Positions 1 through 11,891 of a stretch of 64,000 bases of DNA are shown here, one piece after another. The translations under genes were made by a program, and so were the position numbers. The DNA comes from Lonicera japonica. Lineage: Eukaryota; Streptophyta; Magnoliopsida; Dipsacales; Caprifoliaceae. The stretch is from NCBI GenBank assembly GCA_021464415.1, contig CM038469.1, positions 2,396,501 through 2,460,500 on the forward strand, given 5' to 3'. The notes beneath the pieces were generated by a model, which saw nothing but the letters and a program-made list of their open reading frames with translations, searched no databases and was not told the DNA's origin. Position 1 is the stretch's first letter. Every line of letters starts with the position of its first letter.

Positions 1-919
1 CTATTCTATACAGTAATTCTTGCTGTATGGACTAACAAGGCTTCCATCTTTTATGCGCTCCATGAAAATTAAGGTGGTGATTATTAGTTTAAAGTTTTTG
101 GATAAAACTTTAAGAATTTGCATTATTTTGTTAAAAGTTATATATTTGAGATATATTGCTGATAAATTGAATTTATGCTATCAATTGTGATTCAAATATT
201 ATGGTAATTTAAAGTTAAGCTTATAATGATGTGTTGTTTATTAATATGAAGTTATATGTGATTTTGCATTATTTCTAGAAATTACTAATTTGGTGATTTT
301 AAATTAAAATCATGTTTTTAATATAAAAATAATAAAATAACATATTTATGAGATTTGAAATGAAACACATCATAGTATGGGCAAATATATTGAATTCATG
401 GAATTTCATAGTTTTATGAAGAAATGGAGTTTTATTATATAATTGTAATAATTGATAATTGTGCACTAAAAATATTAAATTATGAATTAAGTGAATTATT
501 TAGCACAACACGGCACATGGCACTTGGTTGTGCTTTATATTGTGTTCAGGACTTAGTGTATTTGGCGATATTATGATAATGAGATTGAAAGAAGCAAAGT
601 ATAGTTTATTCATTATATTATATTATATTGACAATATAAGAATATCTATATTTTCTGTTGGTTTTCTGATATTATCAATAATATGTGTATAATATTATCA
701 GCATTCCTTTGAAGCTATTGGCAGTTTCAGTATGTTGTGTATGTACATATTTGCAGTGATTATATTGTGAGAAACTATGATGTTATTGGTGTTATGCTAA
801 TATGAAAATAAGTGGGGAGTGTGCCCCTGTGTTGAATAATACACACACAACTAGCATTCAGTTCATGTTTTTTTTTTCCTTCTCACACCTAAGAAACATA
901 GAACTATAGAAGGATAATG

Positions 920-973
920 AAAGATAGAAAGAAAAAGAAAGAAAAAGAAGAAGAAAAAGAAAAAGAATAAAGG
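920..973. repeat. GAAA/AAG purine-rich microsatellite
   Basis: A run of imperfect GAAA, AAG and AAAAG units on the + strand with almost no pyrimidine. Low-complexity tract with no inferred function. Confidence 0.8.
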
Positions 974-2245
974 AGATTTTTAGGGCTTCAATGGTGGTGG
1001 CCAGAGCCTTCGCGACGGTGGCTTATGACTGGTTAAATTTCGGCATATAAGCATTGGGTAGAGGAGTTATAAGATAAATGAAAGAGACAAAAATTAGAGG
1101 AGAAATAGTGAGTCGGGATCATTTTTTTTTCTTTTGTTGTTGGAGTGTTTTGTTAGTTTGGGTATTTCTTATTAGGCTATATAGCCACCCAATATGAATG
1201 GGTTTTTGTTGGGTTGACCTAATAACAACCCAATAAACTAATGGGTTGGGTTAGGTTTTTAACAAAGGGTTGGTTGCCCGATAATAATTTGCCCATTTTG
1301 CCACCTTTACTTTCTGGATTTGCCTTTCGCGCAGGGTCGTGGGCACATGGCTATTGTCATTCATGTAGAAATTACAACTATGCCCATTTAATTATGTGCT
1401 TTGATATATTAGAAATAGGGTTAGACCTTAGAAATTTGTTTTTAGTGTCACAACTGAAAATAATGGATTTGAGTTTAATAGTAATAGATAAAGACTATAA
1501 AATATGGGATTTGAGTTTTGAGTTTTATAATTCGTGGATTCTACTTAATCTTGGGATTGTTTTAAGTTCATTAGACAAATTTTAATGAATGTATTCTTTA
1601 GTATTTATGTAGATTTTAGTAAGTTTATGGATTCTCATAATAACAAAAAAATTAAAAGACGAACAATAGTATAAAATTAATTACGACTTTAAAATAACAC
1701 ATTATCAAAAAAAGTAAAGACAATTAACGATATACATTATAAAAATGCGTACTCCTTAATTCAAATCTCATTATCATCATCTTAACCTTCTTTATTCTCT
1801 TCATGCCTTTGTTTATATGCATTTCATTAGCTCTATATGCATATTTTTTTTTATTTCTTTATTCGTTTATAATATTTTAGTTAATTGGGAAATTAGAGAG
1901 GGGTTAGAAATAAAAAAAAAATTTATACTTCCAATGTACCATTAGAGGCAGTATTACCACATATTTTTAATTCCTTAATTTGAATAACTAGAACTAATGA
2001 TTATTTCAACTAGTTTTAAATATAATCCGATTTACTACTTATAATTTTGGTTACTTTTTAAGTAATAAATTCAAGGATTTTTTTTACTTGTGTACAAATA
2101 ATAAACGTTATAGTTAAGTTAGGTAAGAATTATGTAGTTTTTTGTAGCATAAGCATTAGAGCATGTTCAAGAGTCTTATGACTTATCTAAGTCAAACTAA
2201 AGGAACAAATATTTAAGGAGGATTAGTTTATGTATAATAAAAGGG

Positions 2246-2285
2246 GAGGATGCGTAGTTACATGAGAGGATGCATAGTTACATGA
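2246..2285. repeat. 20-bp tandem duplication
   Basis: Two adjacent 20-bp copies (2246-2265 and 2266-2285) differing at one base (GCG versus GCA in the middle). Confidence 0.85.
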
Positions 2286-3865
2286 GATGTGACAATTCAT
2301 AAAGCTTAAGAAATTGGAAATTTTTGAAGATTCAGAACTTTCGATTTTGGAACTTTTTTCGAATTTTAAAATATTTTAAAATTGGAATTGGAAAAGTATT
2401 TGGAATTCTAAAATTTTTGATTTTTTTTTCCAAATAAAGGTATTCTTATCCGTTTCATCTGATGAACACCCCACTCCCTCCTTGTTGTTTTACAAATATA
2501 GAAATATGTGGTAACCAGCAGTTGACACCCTTTGCGTGCGGGGATTTATTATTGTGTGAGAGTTTAGGGATCCTAAGTCAATTTTAGGGTTTATTACGGA
2601 AAATCAATTTATCGTGAAAAAATGGAAGCAAAACCCAGGTCTAATCCTATTTTATTATGGAAAACATGTATTGTGTTATCTATCAATTACATCAATCTAA
2701 TCACACAACACCATGAAGTAACGAGGTATCCATATTTGCGTACGACTGATTCTCAAGACTAACCGATAGTGTTTCATTATATCAGAAACAAAGTTACAGA
2801 CATGTTCAGACTTATAAGCTATCGCTCTGCACGACCTTTTTTATTGCTTAAAACTTTTTGATCGATGAGTTCCTCACTACAGCTTGGAGTTCCAAACGTT
2901 CCTATTGGTAGCCGTTTTCGATCTTTGATCTAGTCTTTCACTCTCGTCCATCAATCTCCCTTATCCCAAGCTAAACACTTTACCCAATTTTCAATTCCAA
3001 TTGAAAAGTTTCTCGTATGATCTTAAAAACCCTAGTTCTTAGAAAATAAGAATGAGATTTGCCTTGGCATGAAAACCTTAGCTTGGGGTACTAAAATCCT
3101 CTCATATAAATTAGGGTTTAGAGCTTAAAAATAAGTCCTTGCAAAATAAAGCAATATATGCTTTACGATTGTACGTACTGGTATTGGCTATAACTTATGC
3201 ATATTAGTATGCTGGGCTCCAAAGATTTTTTTTGCTCCGACTTATGTTCATACCGGTATTGGTGATTAATCCAAAATATTGCATTTTTATACATATTTAG
3301 ATGACTTAATATGCATGAATTTGATTATAATTATTCGAAATTGTTATGATTTGGGTTTTAATCATGAAATAGGATAGTATGTTTGTTTCAAGTGCATTTT
3401 AACCATTTTATTGGTTAAAAATGAACAAGAACGAATTCGTAAGCAAATTCCGCCAATTAGCCATTTTCGGTCAAATTCAAAGCTAAATTGAATTCAAAAA
3501 GTGAACCGAAAGAAAATAGCAAGCTTAAGTATGAAGGGAGTGGATGAAAGAGACTAAGAAAAGCTGATAGAGGAATTCCAAGAGAAGAAAAAGTCATTTG
3601 AATCAAACCGAAAATTTTTTGAATGCAGAAAAGATCCACCACGCGCAATGCATATGTTATATCTAATTCTGATATTTATCTGTACAAAATTTAAAGAAAA
3701 CTCCAGAAATAGAAATTGGAGAGCTCTGAGTTAATTACACGTAGAAAAAAACCTTGCATCAATCAGAGTTCGGAGTACAAAGTTATGACAGAAATATGAT
3801 CAGTGCGCTAGATGATCAGATTTGAGTGCGAAAGAATACATAAATTCATGGTACAAATATTAACC

Positions 3866-3960
3866 GAATAGGGTCCTTAGCCTAGATGGTAAGTGGCCAG
3901 CTCAGACTAGTGTTCAAATCCCACGCATTAATTAATACAATATAATATTTCTCCTTCAAT
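3866..3960 (+). mobile_element. tRNA-like SINE fragment
   Basis: The head resembles a tRNA-derived pol III promoter: an A-box-like TTAGCCTAGATGGTAAG at about 3878 and a B-box-like GTTCAAATCC about 35 bp later, the spacing expected for a plant SINE head. The 3' end and target duplication are not clear, so limits are approximate. A decayed tRNA gene is possible, but no cloverleaf can be built with confidence. Confidence 0.4.
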
Positions 3961-4011
3961 TTGAGTGAACCCAATTGGTATTACATCTTTTAATATTATA
4001 CGTAACCATAA

Positions 4012-4125
4012 GTTTTCTTTCAATAGTTTTCTTAATTTATTCCAATTAATGATCATTAATGCTTATATATGTTTTCTTTCAATATTTTTCTTAATTTATT
4101 GCAATTAATGATCATTAATGCTTAA
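4012..4125. repeat. About 55-bp tandem duplication
   Basis: Two direct copies, about 4012-4065 and 4071-4125, sharing TTTTCTTTCAATA, CTTAATTTATT and CAATTAATGATCATTAATGC with a few substitutions. The shared core includes a short palindrome around TGATCA. Confidence 0.85.
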
Positions 4126-5289
4126 ATTATTCTTTAATTATATGTTTGAATATGATTACTTATTGATATTCATGCTTAAATTTGGATTTTTATTGCATGA
4201 ATCCCGTGTAGAACTCTAGAATTCATGTTTTCTTAAATTGATCGTAATTTTTTTGTTTCTTATCCGTTTCTAACGATCCACATATCAAAACGACCGTATT
4301 TTAATTTTTTACAAAACCCTACTAACTTGAAGATTCAAATCCTAAGATTTTCATAAGTTAGTAGGCTATTTATGTTGCTGGCATATTGCGTAGTTTCAAA
4401 AATTATTTGACATGTGGTTTCTCTTTAACACATGTTATTATTTTTTGACTGCTGTTAAATTTTGCGTACTTATTTGTTACATTTTATAGATATGTTTGGG
4501 CAATTTGTGTATGATTTGATCATGTTTGCTTATTTTTCATCATAATGTTAGCGTAAACGCATAATTAGGGGTCCGTGGTGAAAACATGATGAATTAGTGT
4601 GTGTAATTATGGTGCAAATATGACATGGCTTGAATTTCTCATAAGTTATAGGTCATTTAATAAGTCTGGACATAAGTGTAGCTTTTCATATATTAAAAAC
4701 ATGAATCTTTTAAATTCTTGTTCGACTATTCGACAAAGGACTCGAAAAAACCTAAATTACGAATTTTTTCACTAAAAGCCTGACAATGTTAGATAGAGGA
4801 TGGTCCTTATTCCCAATTTAGCTAAGTTAGTTATCCAAGTAATTTAGGAGAATTAAGCGCTGTTTTGGTATCAATTCGGAACAAGAACCGAAACAGTGCC
4901 ATTTTTTGCTTCTAACAAGTGTTTAAGAAATATTTTGACGTATGTCACGCATATGCATAGTTAAATCACGTTTCCACGAGATTGAATTTTCGCACCTATT
5001 TTGTGTTCTTTTGCCCCTTATTGTGTCCGTAATCATTAGGATTCTAGTTTCTTATTGATTCGTCGTGTGAACTGTCCATTCACATTCCGATATTCAATTG
5101 GGTGGTTTAATAAGAACCTATAGAGCATTAATTTAAGTGGAAAGAGGCGTAAGCTGTGAGACCATTAGATGGTAAAATCCAATAATTGTGGAGTGATACA
5201 CGAGTGAACTGAGTGAATCATTCTTTGAGTGAAGCACGTGAGGGAGTGCTTGTGAGGTCCTTAATTCTATTTTACATGTTATATAAATA

Positions 5290-6230
5290 ATGTCGAAAAG
5301 CCAAGAAGTGGCCTCGAAAGAGGAGGAGGGTCATCAACCAGCCATCCCGAACTTGTAAGTGTAAAGCTTTGTTAGGGGAGATGAGGAAGATGTTAAGAAC
5401 TGAGATGGAGATGGTTTATGGGCGGATAGATCGGATAGAGAACACACAAATCGAGCAATCAAATAATGCTCATGCTCGTAAGAGAGGGATAATCCAACCC
5501 AAAGAAGCGAGAGTTGAGGATGAAGAATCCTACGATGGTGGGTTTGAAGATGATGACGACTAGAACCCGGTGGCCGCCAATAGGAGATATGCTATGCGGA
5601 ATAGAGAAGGAATGAACAGGGAAAATTACAATATGGGTAGTATCAAGATGAAGATTCTGTTGTTTCAAGGGAAAAATGATTCCGAAGCTTATCTTGAATG
5701 GGAGAAGAAAGTTGAGCTAGTGTTTGATTGCCATAATTACTCCAAGATAAAAAATGTAAAACTTACTACCATTGAGTTATCTGAATATGCAATTATCTGG
5801 TGGGACCAATTAGTAATGAACATACGAAGAAATAGAGAGCGTCCTATTGAGACATGGGAAGACATGAAGACAGTGATGAGAAAGCGATTCGTACCTAGCC
5901 ATTACTATCGAGAGCTGTACCAAAAATTACAAAGGCTTACACAGGGAAACCGTAGCGTGGAAGATTATTTCAAGGAGATGGAAGTGGCCATGATTCGAGC
6001 GAACATAGACGAAGATCGAGAGGCTACTATGGCCAGGTTTTTGAATGGGTTGAACCCGGAAATTGCTAATGCAGTGGATTTGTAACATTATGTTTAGTTG
6101 AAAGATATGGTGCACATGGCGATCAAGATTGAGAATCAACTCAAGAGGAGTACCGCCTACGCCAAAACCAAATTCCAACCACACCCTCTTGAAAATCAAA
6201 TCCTCTTTGGAAGAAAGATGAGAAATCAGC
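5290..6230 (+). pseudogene. gypsy-1 Gag (capsid region), broken
   Basis: A short N-terminal frame starts at ATG 5290 and shifts before 5369. The capsid homology (Retrotrans_gag type) lies at about 5640-6080, with the family features [17 protein letters not shown] and a conserved YFKEMEVAM segment. In-frame stops interrupt it at 5561 (TAG), 6083 (TAA) and 6095 (TAG). A frameshift between 6098 and 6232 leads into the zinc-knuckle frame. In an active element this would form the particle shell; here it is a relic. Confidence 0.8.
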
Positions 6231-6231
6231 C

Positions 6232-7032
6232 GTGTCAAAGCCCAAACAAGGGACGACCAGCCTTGGAAACCAAGGTAAATATGATCCTAATACACCTCGA
6301 AATCGTGATATTAAATGTTTCAAGTGTCAAGGTAGGGGTCATAAGGCAAACCAATGTCCTAATCAAGGAGCTATGGTGATTCGAGACAACGGTAAAATTA
6401 AGACTGATGAAGAGTCCAATGATGATTCTATGCCATTATTAGAAGATGTTGATGATGAAGAAGAGCTTGCGACTGAAGGAGATTTATTGGTTATAAGAAA
6501 ATCTCTTAGTGTGCGAGCTAAAGAAGATGATGAAGTACAACGAGAAAATCTCTTCCATACTAGATGCCTAGTGAACAATAAGGTATGCAGTGTGATCATT
6601 GATGGCGGAAGTTGTACGAATGTTGCAAGTACTATTATGGTGGAGAAGCTAGGGCTGCCTATTATTAAGCATCCCAAGCCATATAAGTTGTAATGGTTGA
6701 ATGATAGTGGAGAGATCAATGTGAACAAGCAAGTATTAGTCGCATTTCGTATTGGGAAGTATAAAGATAAGGTCTTATGCTTCGTAGTACAAATGCAAGC
6801 TGGTCATCTATTGTTAGGGCGACTATGGCAATTTGATCGTCGAGTGAAGCATGATGGATTCACTAACAAATATTCTTTTGAACTCAATCATAAGACGATT
6901 ACTCTTGTCCCAATGTTACCGAAGCAAGTGTATGAAGATCAATTAAAATTGCAAAGGGAGAGTAACCAAAAGAAAGATAGTGAGTTAAAAAAAGAGAGTG
7001 GGCAAAAGAAAGAGAGTAAGAAAAAGAGATAA
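6232..7032 (+). pseudogene. gypsy-1 zinc knuckle and protease, broken
   Basis: A CCHC knuckle (CFKCQGRGHKANQC) begins near 6331 and marks the Gag nucleocapsid. It is followed by an acidic linker and an aspartic-protease-like segment near 6595-6650, whose expected D-T/S-G triad reads D-G-G in VIIDGGSCTNVAS. A TAA at 6691 sits where related elements usually have glutamine. The frame resumes at 6697 and ends at 7030 in a Lys/Glu/Ser-rich repeat. Loss of the canonical triad would remove protease activity, though DGGS is seen in some plant gypsy relatives (recalled). Confidence 0.75.
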
Positions 7033-7179
7033 AAAGAGGAAAAAAGAGTGAAGTTGAAAAAAATGCGAAAGAGAGAAAACAAAAGAACTTTTATGCGAGA
7101 GCAAGTGAAGTTAAAAGAGCATTGTATTTAAGGCAGCCGATGATTGTGCTTTTGTACAAGGAGGCATATTTAAATACTA

Positions 7180-8146
7180 ATGAACTTAACTCGTCTTTGC
7201 CTAGTTCTATTATTTCTTTGTTTTAGTATTATGCGGATGTCTTTCCCGACAAGATGCCACATGGATTACCGCCAATTAGAGGGATTGAGCATCAAATTGA
7301 TTTTGTTCTTGGCGCTACCATTCCAAACAAACTAGCCTATCGGAGCAACCCGGAAGAGACGAATGAGCTACAACGGCAAGTGTTTGAACTGATGAAGAAA
7401 GGGCACGTGAGAGAAAGCATGAGTCCGTGCGCTGTTCCGATGATTTTAGTGCTAAGAAGGATGTGATGTGGAGAATGTGCGTTGATTGTCGAGCTATCAA
7501 CAATATAACAGTAAATTATCGACATCCTATTCCTCGCTTAGATGATATGTTGGATGAGTTACATGGAGCTTGTGTATTTTCTAAAATTGATTTAAAAAAT
7601 GGGTATCATCAAATAAGAATGAAAGAAGGAGATGAATGGAAAACTGCTTTTAAAATCAAACATGGTTTATATGAGTGGTTAGTGATGCCCTTTGGGCTAA
7701 CTAATGCACCGAGCACTTTTATGCGTTTAATGAATCATGTTTTGCGTGCATTTATTGGCAAATTTGTTGTTGTTTACTTTGATGATATCTTGATTTATAG
7801 TAAAACCTTGGAGGATCATGTTGAGCATTTAAAATCAGTTTTAGATGTGCTTCGAAAAGAAAAGTTATTTGCTAACATGAAGAAGTGCACTTTTTGCACA
7901 AATAAGCTTGTCTTTCTTGGTTTTGTTATGAGTGCACAAGGTATACATGTTAATGAGGAGAAAGTACGCGCAATACAAGAGTGGCCGAGTCCTACAACTG
8001 TGGGAAATGTACGAAGTTTTCATGGACTTGTTAGCTTTTACCGGCGATTTGTGAAAGATTTTAGTACCATAGCCGTGCCGCTGACCGAGGTGACCAAGAA
8101 GAAAGTGGGATTCAAATGGGGGGATGAACAAGAAAAGGCGTTTTAA
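7180..8146 (+). pseudogene. gypsy-1 reverse transcriptase, broken
   Basis: An N-terminal RT segment (FPDKMPHGLPPIRGIEHQID) occupies 7239-7460 after a TAG at 7224. A one-base shift near 7450 moves the frame into the main domain from 7427. Visible motifs are [36 protein letters not shown] and the catalytic YFDD at about 7777. The thumb/connection follows to a TAA at 8144. The product would copy element RNA into DNA. The frameshift and stops rule out an intact protein. Confidence 0.9.
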
Positions 8147-8560
8147 TTGATCAAGGAGAAGTTGACCCATGCGCCCGTACTTGCATTACCAAATTTCACT
8201 AAATCATTCGAGCTTGAGTGTGATGCATCGGGTTTGGAAATAGGGGTTGTTCTTATGCAAGGAGGAAAATCAATCGCTTACTTTAACGAGAAATTGAGTG
8301 GGACAGCCTTGAACTATCTGACGTATGACAAGAAATTATATGCACTGGTTAGAGCATTGAAAACTTGGCAACACTACCTTTGGCCTAAAGAGTTCGTGAT
8401 TCACACCGATCATGAGTCTTTGAAGCATTTGAGGAGCCAGCACAAGCTGAATAAGAGGCATGCGCACTGGATGGAGTTCATTGAGACATTCCTATATGTT
8501 ATTCGGTACAAGCAAGGTAAAGAAAATATTGTTGCTGATGCGTTTTCGCGAAGGTATGTG
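8147..8560 (+). pseudogene. gypsy-1 RNase H domain, open in this segment
   Basis: The frame continues in register after the TAA at 8144. Catalytic landmarks are visible: D in [11 protein letters not shown]-like position in [10 protein letters not shown] in [10 protein letters not shown] and D in VADAFSRR. RNase H removes the RNA template during reverse transcription. No internal stop lies in this domain, but it has no independent start and belongs to the broken polyprotein. Confidence 0.85.
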
Positions 8561-9547
8561 TTAATCTTTACCCTTGATGCTAAATTACTTGGTTTTGAGC
8601 ATATAAAAGAATTATATCCAATTAATGTTGATTTTTGTGAGGAGTATAAAGCATGTGAGAAAAACGCAGTTGGTAAGTTCTTTAGGCATGATTGTTTTTT
8701 ATTTCGTGAGAATAAATTATGTATGCCTAATTGCTCTATGCGTGACTTGTTAGTGAGGGAAGCCCATGGGGGAGGTTTAATGGGGCACTTCGGGATTGCT
8801 AAGACCTTAGATATTTTGCAAGAACACTTCTTTTGGCCACGTATGAAAAGATACGTTGAGAGAATTTATGGAAGATGTGTCACGTGTCGGTAAGCAAAGT
8901 CCCGTGTGCAACCGCATAGCTTATATACACCATTAGCTATTCCTAGTGAACATTGGATAGATATTTTCATGAATTTTGTTTTGGGTTTACCTAGGCCTAA
9001 GAATGGTAGAGATTCGATTTTTGTGGTCGTGGATAGATTTTCTAAAATGGCTCATTTTATTCCATGTCACAAAACCAATGATGTTTCTACTACTTATCAC
9101 CCACAGTCTAATGGTAGAACTGAGGTTGTGAATAGAACTTTATCTACTTTGTTAAGGGTTATTGTTAAAAAGAACATTAGAACATGGGAGGAATGTTTAC
9201 TGCATGTTGAGTTTGCTTATAATCGCACTATTCATTCTGCTACTCAATTTTTACCTTTTGAAATTGTGTATGGATTTAATCCTTTGACTCTATTAGATTT
9301 ATCTCCATTACCTTATTCTCAATATACTAATCTTGATGGAAAGAAAAAGGCTGAATTTGTTAAGCAGATTCATGAGAAGGCAAGGCTCAACATTGAAAGG
9401 AGGACGGAGCAATATGCAAAGCAGGCGAGTAAAGGACATCAAAAGCTGGTTTTTGAACCTGGAGATTGGGTATGGCTGCACATGCGAAAAGAGCGATTTC
9501 CGGAGCAACACCGTTCTAAGCTACTTCCTAGAGGAGATGAACCTTTT
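8561..9547 (+). pseudogene. gypsy-1 integrase with internal deletion of the DDE core
   Basis: The HHCC zinc domain is present ([14 protein letters not shown] then CVTCR near 8880). A TAA at 8891 follows it. The core begins with the first catalytic Asp region ([16 protein letters not shown]). Then FIPCHKTND is joined almost directly to [15 protein letters not shown] near 9085. Compared with the gypsy element at 59681, about 47 residues are missing in frame, including the segment carrying the second catalytic Asp; the Glu region remains. The enzyme is therefore dead independently of the stop codons. Confidence 0.85.
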
Positions 9548-9919
9548 TAAATTCTTGAACGCATCAACGATAATACTTATAAGCTTGACCTACCAGGAGG
9601 GTACAACGTTAACGCTACTTTTAACGTCGCTGACTTAAGTCCATTTGATGCCAGTGATGATTTGAGGGCAAATCCTTTTCAAGAGGAGGGGAATGATGAA
9701 GGCAAGGCTGTTGTGCAAAATGAAGACAATTCAAAGGCCATCCAAGTTCCAACAGGCCCAAGTACAAGGTCGCGGGCTAAGAAGTTAAAGGCAGAGCTTA
9801 ATGGATTAATTCAAGCTATTTGGGTTCAAGAAGAAGGCACAATCAAGCCCATTGGAGAGGAAAAACGTGGAGCACAAAATGGAGGTTGGATTGCACTTAT
9901 TCAAGCCCAATTGGAATGA
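9548..9919 (+). pseudogene. gypsy-1 integrase C-terminal tail
   Basis: After a TAA at 9548 the same frame continues with ILERINDNTYKLDLP and NVADLSPFDA, the usual C-terminal end of this type of plant gypsy polyprotein. A STRSRAKKLKAELNGLIQAI segment follows, with a stop at 9917. No chromodomain is recognised. The tail is in register with the integrase, so only the stop at 9548 separates them. Confidence 0.7.
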
Positions 9920-11026
9920 GAAGACCATGTTTATACGGCCCAAGAAAGTGGAGTCAAGCCCACACGTTTTTATTTATTATTTAGTTATTATTGTTATTAT
10001 TTCTTTAAAATACTAGTTCTTATTTGATTAGGATTTGTTTTGAGGATTCCTTGTTGGATTGGTTTCTTGTTGCCTAAGTTTTCTTCTCCCTATTTAATTA
10101 ATTTGCTACGGTTTTCGTGTGTATCTGTGTCGAGGTTCGCACAACCAATTCATTGTATTTGCGGGTTTTGAGCGATATCACCGTAGGTCGTATCAAAAGA
10201 TCATGAGTTTCATTATTAGAACTTAGAATTGAATGTAGTTTATATGAGTCTTGTCATGCATTTCTCATGATATGCTTGTGAACTCTAAGATTTAATAATT
10301 GATAAGTTAAAGGACATTTATTTTTAGTAGAAATCCAAATCCACAGTTGTATATTGAACATCCTGATTACCCTATTTGACATGTCATAATTACGAATTCC
10401 CTAACGTTTTAGTCGTACTTACTTTAATTTTCTTTCCCATATATCCTTAATTTGCAGGTACTTTTAGTTTATGATTATATTTCCTATTTCATTATTTCCT
10501 ATTCCATAATTTATATTATCTTTTACTTATTTTCATTTTCCTCCATGTTGAAAATTTAACTAGAATAATATAATTCCCTTCATTCTATGTGGATCGACCT
10601 TGAACTTCCAATTATATACTATAAGCTAACTGCCTACACTTGGGTGTATATATTATGTGTTTCTGAGCGTAGTTAATTGGTCTATGCTTATACCAATGTG
10701 CTAGGTTGGAACTGTAAGAGAATTTCTCTACCAAGTGGTGTATTAGTATGCACTTACCAATGATTATACAGGCACAGTCATGCCCCGCAATTCTCAATTT
10801 GCTTATATGATCCTCATGTAAATATGTAATCCTACAACTTTGGGTATCAATTAATACACATAAACGCTTTTGAATCAAGTATATGAAGATGTATTTCCCA
10901 ATGCAATTCAATAATGCATCGTAAAACTTAAACTTTAAAATCATTTCAATTAAAAAAATCCTTTAATTTATTTTGAGAGATTCACTACTCTATAATTTTT
11001 CAATAAAACCGCTTACCTTTCCTTAC
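9920..11026. other. Intergenic DNA, possible 3' LTR remnant at its start
   Basis: The first 300 bases resemble an LTR-like tail of the gypsy element but have no partner in the window. A 110-codon minus-strand frame at 10612-10944 has no recognisable domain. The rest is AT-rich with nothing identified. Confidence 0.5.
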
Positions 11027-11204
11027 TTGTGAGCTTGGATTCTGAATGGCGCATAAGGCAAGGTCAACAAGCTTCATTAATGTTGCATCTTCAAGTCTTT
11101 CAATGGAAGCAAATAACATTGCAACAGAAAAGTGCTTTTCGTATAAGAAACAAGCTAGCGCAAATATAAACCTTACAAGTTGCGTGAGGTTTAGCTCAAT
11201 CACT
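11027..11204 (-). other. Unidentified exon-like segment on the minus strand
   Basis: Reading the minus strand, a 178-base open segment begins after a T-rich acceptor ending TTTTTATAG and stops at a GTAAGG donor. It encodes IELNLTQLVRFIFALACF and later IERLEDATLMKLVDLALCAI, an amphipathic helical sequence with ordinary protein composition. I do not recognise the family. It could be one surviving exon of a neighbouring gene, a captured gene fragment, or chance. No flanking exon was found within 1 kb on either side. Confidence 0.35.
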
Positions 11205-11639
11205 CTATAAAAATGAACTCACAAACAGACAACAAATAAATAAATAAAAAAGATATGCCCATACTTCACTCAATTTTTTCTTTTCAAAGGCCATCTAATT
11301 TGATATTGTATACATAAATGTAAGTTAAACATTTTACATATACATTTATACATTCAATAACGATATAGCAGTGTTTACGGAAACTATTATATTTCAAAAT
11401 ATTTCGTCTTGTTGTCAATAATCTTGTAATCTATTAATATCACTGTTATATTTGTAACAAAAACAATTAGATTTTTTTGAAAAATAAAATAAAATTGTGC
11501 TACATTTATTTGTAATTGTAATACAACTTAAATTTATTTCTAAAAATTATTTCGGTCATCGACAATCATTTTTTTCTAAAGTTATTAGTTAAATATTTTA
11601 ATGTTTTATAGTTTTTTTTTTTAATGTTATCGACCCTTT

Positions 11640-11891
11640 TTTAAAATTAAGCCAATACTTCATATTTGGTATTTGACATGTGGAGCATCACTGCAGGTCC
11701 GGGCCGGATTATAATAAGTTACTGACCGAAGCCCAGCCCAAAATTCAATCGACAAGCCCTGCAATTTAACACTTCGACTTTCTCGGGGCAGTTTCTTTAC
11801 ACAGACAGCGTCCGACAGTATTATATGCTGAGTGGAGTCACGTAAACACACTCAAAGCAAGCCATTGCCGAACTCGCAATCTCCCTTAACA
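11640..11891 (+). promoter_or_regulatory. RST1: RST1 promoter-proximal region and 5' UTR
   Basis: The 250 bases before the ATG are richer in GC than the flanking intergenic DNA. They contain GCCCAGCCCA near 11730, which reads TGGGCTGGGC on the other strand and resembles the site II (TGGGCY) elements of broadly expressed plant genes. A weak TATA-like TATTATAT lies near 11819. The transcription start is not determined. An upstream in-frame ATG at 11832 exists, but the family N-terminus begins at 11892. Confidence 0.4.

Larger units (their letters stand above)
1..5289. other. AT-rich intergenic region, no gene recognised
   Basis: No convincing coding region or splice-bounded exon was recognised on either strand. 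The longest open frame (1241-1585, 114 codons) has no recognisable domain and lies in sequence rich in GGGTT/AACCC words. The stretch holds a purine-rich tract, two short tandem duplications and one tRNA-like SINE fragment, listed separately. Part of 2500-5289 could be the decayed 5' LTR and leader of the gypsy element that follows, but I found no matching copy downstream to prove it. Confidence 0.6.
5290..9919 (+). mobile_element. Degenerate Ty3/gypsy LTR retrotransposon (internal region)
   Basis: Gag, protease, reverse transcriptase, RNase H and integrase follow in Ty3/gypsy order (integrase after RNase H), so the superfamily is clear. A leader with weak coding signal ends at an ATG at 5290. 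The reading frame is broken by about three frameshifts (near 5360, 6100-6230 and 7450) and at least eight in-frame stops. I could not find a pair of LTRs: sequence after 9920 (TG-rich, ending near 10190) may be the start of the 3' LTR, but no matching 5' copy was seen. The element is non-functional. Confidence 0.9.

Noticed and set aside
1241..1585. 114-codon frame as a host gene
   Set aside because: No domain, no splice context, and composition like surrounding AT-rich DNA with GGGTT repeats.
5290..9919. gypsy-1 as an active element with a segmented reading frame
   Set aside because: At least eight stops, about three frameshifts and an integrase deletion exclude function.
11832..11891. Upstream in-frame ATG giving RST1 20 extra residues
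   Set aside because: The family N-terminus begins at the ATG at 11892; the extra residues have no recalled counterpart and the region looks like 5' UTR.
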